Origin: Microvirga terricola
GTDB taxonomy: Bacteria > Pseudomonadota > Alphaproteobacteria > Rhizobiales > Beijerinckiaceae
Direction of reading: 5' to 3'
Assembly (NCBI RefSeq): GCF_011777495.1
Contig: NZ_JAATJS010000002.1
Coordinates: forward strand, 310,001-374,000
DNA length: 64,000 nucleotides
The notes beneath the pieces are model-generated. The model made no database searches. It saw nothing but the letters and a program-made list of their open reading frames with translations, and was not told where the DNA came from. How positions within the stretch are numbered: the stretch's first letter is position 1; every line of letters starts with the position of its first letter. Below are positions 62,352 through 64,000 of this stretch, piece by piece. The position numbers were made by a program, and so were the translations under genes.

Positions 62352-63737
62352 TCAGTGAGCCGCCAACAATTGACGAGCTTTCACCGACAGAGGACGCCAG
62401 ACCATGGCCGCTCCCGCCGCGATTCCGGCGAGCAGTGTTCCTAAAAACGCCAGCACGGGATCGGGGAAGGTGGGGCGCGCTGGAATCTCAGCATGTGCCA
62501 GGATTTCGACGTCCGGTCCGAGCGAAGCCAAGCGGGCTGATTGCTCCTTGAGACGCACCAGCGCCGCATCGAGGACGCTCTTGTCGGTCGCTGCGTCCTG
62601 GCGAAGCTCATCCAGTTTCAGCTCTGCCCGATGCCGCTCGGCGAGTTCTTCTCGAATGGCTTTCATAGCCTTGCGCAAAACCTCTTCTCTCGCCGCCCAA
62701 GCCTTTGCCGTGGCGTCCATGTTCATGATTTGAACGGGCGAGCCGAAGCCAAGCTTGTTGTCTAGTAGCCATGTCACGGGTCGAGAGGTGTCGGGCAGGG
62801 CAGCATCTTTTGAATCCGCCTCGAAGGAAGGCGCCAGGATTTCCAACGCTCCGCCGATGGTCCGGCTCCTTTGCAGTTCTGCCTGCATCGTCGCGTTGAT
62901 GTACCGCTCCCGCGCGTCGGCAGCCTCCTTGCTCAATGCCGTCAGTTGATTTTCCAGGGAGGTCCGCGTTGCGCTGTCCACGAGGTCCGACTCGACCGTG
63001 AAATCACTGACCGCGCGCTCAGAGCGTTCCTGCCTGGCGCGCAGGTCGGCGACGCGCTTGGACAGGCTGTCGGAAAAGCTCTCTGCCAGCTTCCGTTTGC
63101 GTGCCTCCTGGTCGTCCAGATAGGCCCGGAGCAAGCTCTCCGTCATCGCGACGGCTTTGGTTGGGTCCGATGACCAGTAGCCGAACTTGATCGTATACGA
63201 CCGGCGGTCACGAGAAATGCTCAGCCGCTTCTGAAGGCGATAGCGCAGGTCGGCGGTGGAGATCGTGGGAGCTTTCTTGGGCGAACCGAGGAGCGATGGC
63301 AGTGTTTCGTGCGCCCAATCGCTGAGATGCGCTCTCCAGCTCGTCGGGCCCGATCCGAATTCCGGATCGGTGGCCAGGTGGTTTTGTGCGATGACAACCG
63401 ATGCGATGGCGGGTGACGCCATCAGGTCCATCTCCGACTGAATGGCATTTTCATCAAGCGGCTGGCGGAGAGATTCGCTCCGATCAAGCTGCCCATTCTC
63501 ATTTGTCGGACGCATGATCACAGAAGCGGTCGCTTCGTAGCGACGTGGCAGCAGCGGCCAAGTCGCAGCGGCTGCAACGGCGACCACCGCGAAGCCGGCA
63601 ACAAAGCGCCGAACATAAGGAGATTTCAGGAAGCCGCGGTTCATCTTCGCTGTCGCGGGCGGTGCCATATGAAGCTTCTCACTTTTGAGGGTTGACCGCT
63701 TCGCGAGAGAAAGATTCTCGAAGGCCGTGTCATTCAT
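62352..63737 (-). CDS. Wzz/GumC-like chain-length co-polymerase (no kinase domain)
   Basis: The 461-residue protein has a cytoplasmic N-terminus, one helix (FVAGFAVVAVAAAATWPLL), the Wzz N-domain YEATASVIMRP, a long periplasmic coiled-coil region (about 185-420) and a C-terminal helix (FLGTLLAGIAAGAAMVW). There is no Walker A or C-terminal Tyr cluster, so it lacks the tyrosine autokinase domain of ExoP/Wzc. It should set polymer length with the Wzy protein. A separate kinase may be encoded outside the window. Confidence 0.83.
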   Translation of the reverse strand: MNDTAFENLSLAKRSTLKSEKLHMAPPATAKMNRGFLKSPYVRRFVAGFAVVAVAAAATWPLLPRRYEATASVIMRPTNENGQLDRSESLRQPLDENAIQSEMDLMASPAIASVVIAQNHLATDPEFGSGPTSWRAHLSDWAHETLPSLLGSPKKAPTISTADLRYRLQKRLSISRDRRSYTIKFGYWSSDPTKAVAMTESLLRAYLDDQEARKRKLAESFSDSLSKRVADLRARQERSERAVSDFTVESDLVDSATRTSLENQLTALSKEAADARERYINATMQAELQRSRTIGGALEILAPSFEADSKDAALPDTSRPVTWLLDNKLGFGSPVQIMNMDATAKAWAAREEVLRKAMKAIREELAERHRAELKLDELRQDAATDKSVLDAALVRLKEQSARLASLGPDVEILAHAEIPARPTFPDPVLAFLGTLLAGIAAGAAMVWRPLSVKARQLLAAH

Positions 63738-63795
63738 GGCGGCGGGTCTCTCTTACGGTTGAGCGTCTCGCCGAGGGCATCGGCCTCGCGAGATC

Positions 63796-64000
63796 TTAAG
63801 TACGAACGAGCGAATAGAGGCGCCGCCGGAGCTGGCCCGAAACGAGGCGGAAGGTCGTGTACATCGCCGTAACCATGACGAGCTGGCGCACATTCAGAAA
63901 TCCCGATCGGAAGCAGTCGATCCGGAATCGAATTTCCTTGATGCAATAAGCCAGGCCACCGCGGCGAATGCGCTGCTCCGTGCCGGAACGAACGCGGACA
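63796..64000 (-). CDS. C-terminal part of a probable glycosyltransferase (5' end beyond window)
   Basis: The frame is open to the window edge and ends at TAA 63796-63798, giving the last 67 residues. It ends RGGLAYCIKEIRFRIDCFR followed by GFLNVRQLVMVTAMYTTFR and RRRLYSLVRT, a basic, Arg-rich C-terminus like those of GT2 exopolysaccharide glycosyltransferases. The gap of 58 bp to the Wzz gene suggests the same operon. The alternative minus-strand frame here (63734-63946) reads as low-quality sequence. Confidence 0.5.
   Translation of the reverse strand, partial: VRVRSGTEQRIRRGGLAYCIKEIRFRIDCFRSGFLNVRQLVMVTAMYTTFRLVSGQLRRRLYSLVRT

Noticed and set aside
63734-63946. 70-residue minus-strand frame near the window end
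   Set aside because: Its composition is not protein-like and it overlaps the neighbouring frame, which carries a glycosyltransferase-like C-terminus.

Overview
The window is about 64 kb of high-GC chromosomal DNA from an alphaproteobacterium, most likely of the order Hyphomicrobiales (Rhizobiales). The evidence is a CtrA/ChpT/SciP cell-cycle circuit, an EipA (DUF1134) envelope protein, candidate sigma-EcfG general-stress promoters, CcrM-type GANTC sites before ctrA, and Rhizobiales-like small genes. I cannot fix the genus. No rRNA, CRISPR array, insertion sequence or prophage is visible. Two tRNA genes are present: Arg-ACG and Met-CAT.

Layout. 1-4.8 kb: end of a flavin disulfide oxidoreductase, a HAMP histidine kinase, tRNA-Arg and small accessory genes. 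3.98-7.93 kb: a methyltransferase divergent from a FecCD-type metal-chelate ABC importer. 8-11.7 kb: a porin-like barrel, a LysR regulator and GABA transaminase. 11.8-16.7 kb: an envelope/general-stress island (GlsB, DUF2892, YciE-like, holin-like, DUF3618 and DUF883-like proteins, two single-domain receivers, a SWIB protein). Four promoters here match GGAAC-N16/17-CGTT exactly and a fifth nearly does. 17-32 kb: core genes, including eipA, cysQ, chpT, ctrA, fliJ, a free-standing FlbD-like Fis domain, sciP, mnmA and a PmtA-like methyltransferase. CtrA-box-like sites lie before sciP and the Fis-domain gene.

32-45 kb: a chemoreceptor and a lone Rieske protein, then a long minus-strand operon under a LacI-type regulator. 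It combines a PotABCD-like importer with nucleoside hydrolase, adenine deaminase, an M20 amidohydrolase and a phosphoribosyltransferase, with ribokinase upstream. This reads as purine-nucleoside uptake and salvage. 45-53.6 kb: gntR-dppDF-dppA-dppBC-ggt, a peptide importer ending in a cytoplasmic gamma-glutamyltransferase and an intrinsic terminator. Two perfect inverted repeats with shared ACCAAT/ATTGGT arms lie in front of gntR.

54-64 kb: exopolysaccharide genes. A secreted GH16 glycanase with RTX repeats (ExsH-like) stands apart from a minus-strand operon encoding a truncated glycosyltransferase, a Wzz-like co-polymerase, a Wzy/ligase, a GT2-type transferase, a 737-residue fusion of a Wzx-type flippase to a periplasmic GH16 domain, and a polysaccharide deacetylase. 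The flippase-GH16 fusion is the most unusual coding feature. It merges what Sinorhizobium encodes separately as ExoT and ExoK.
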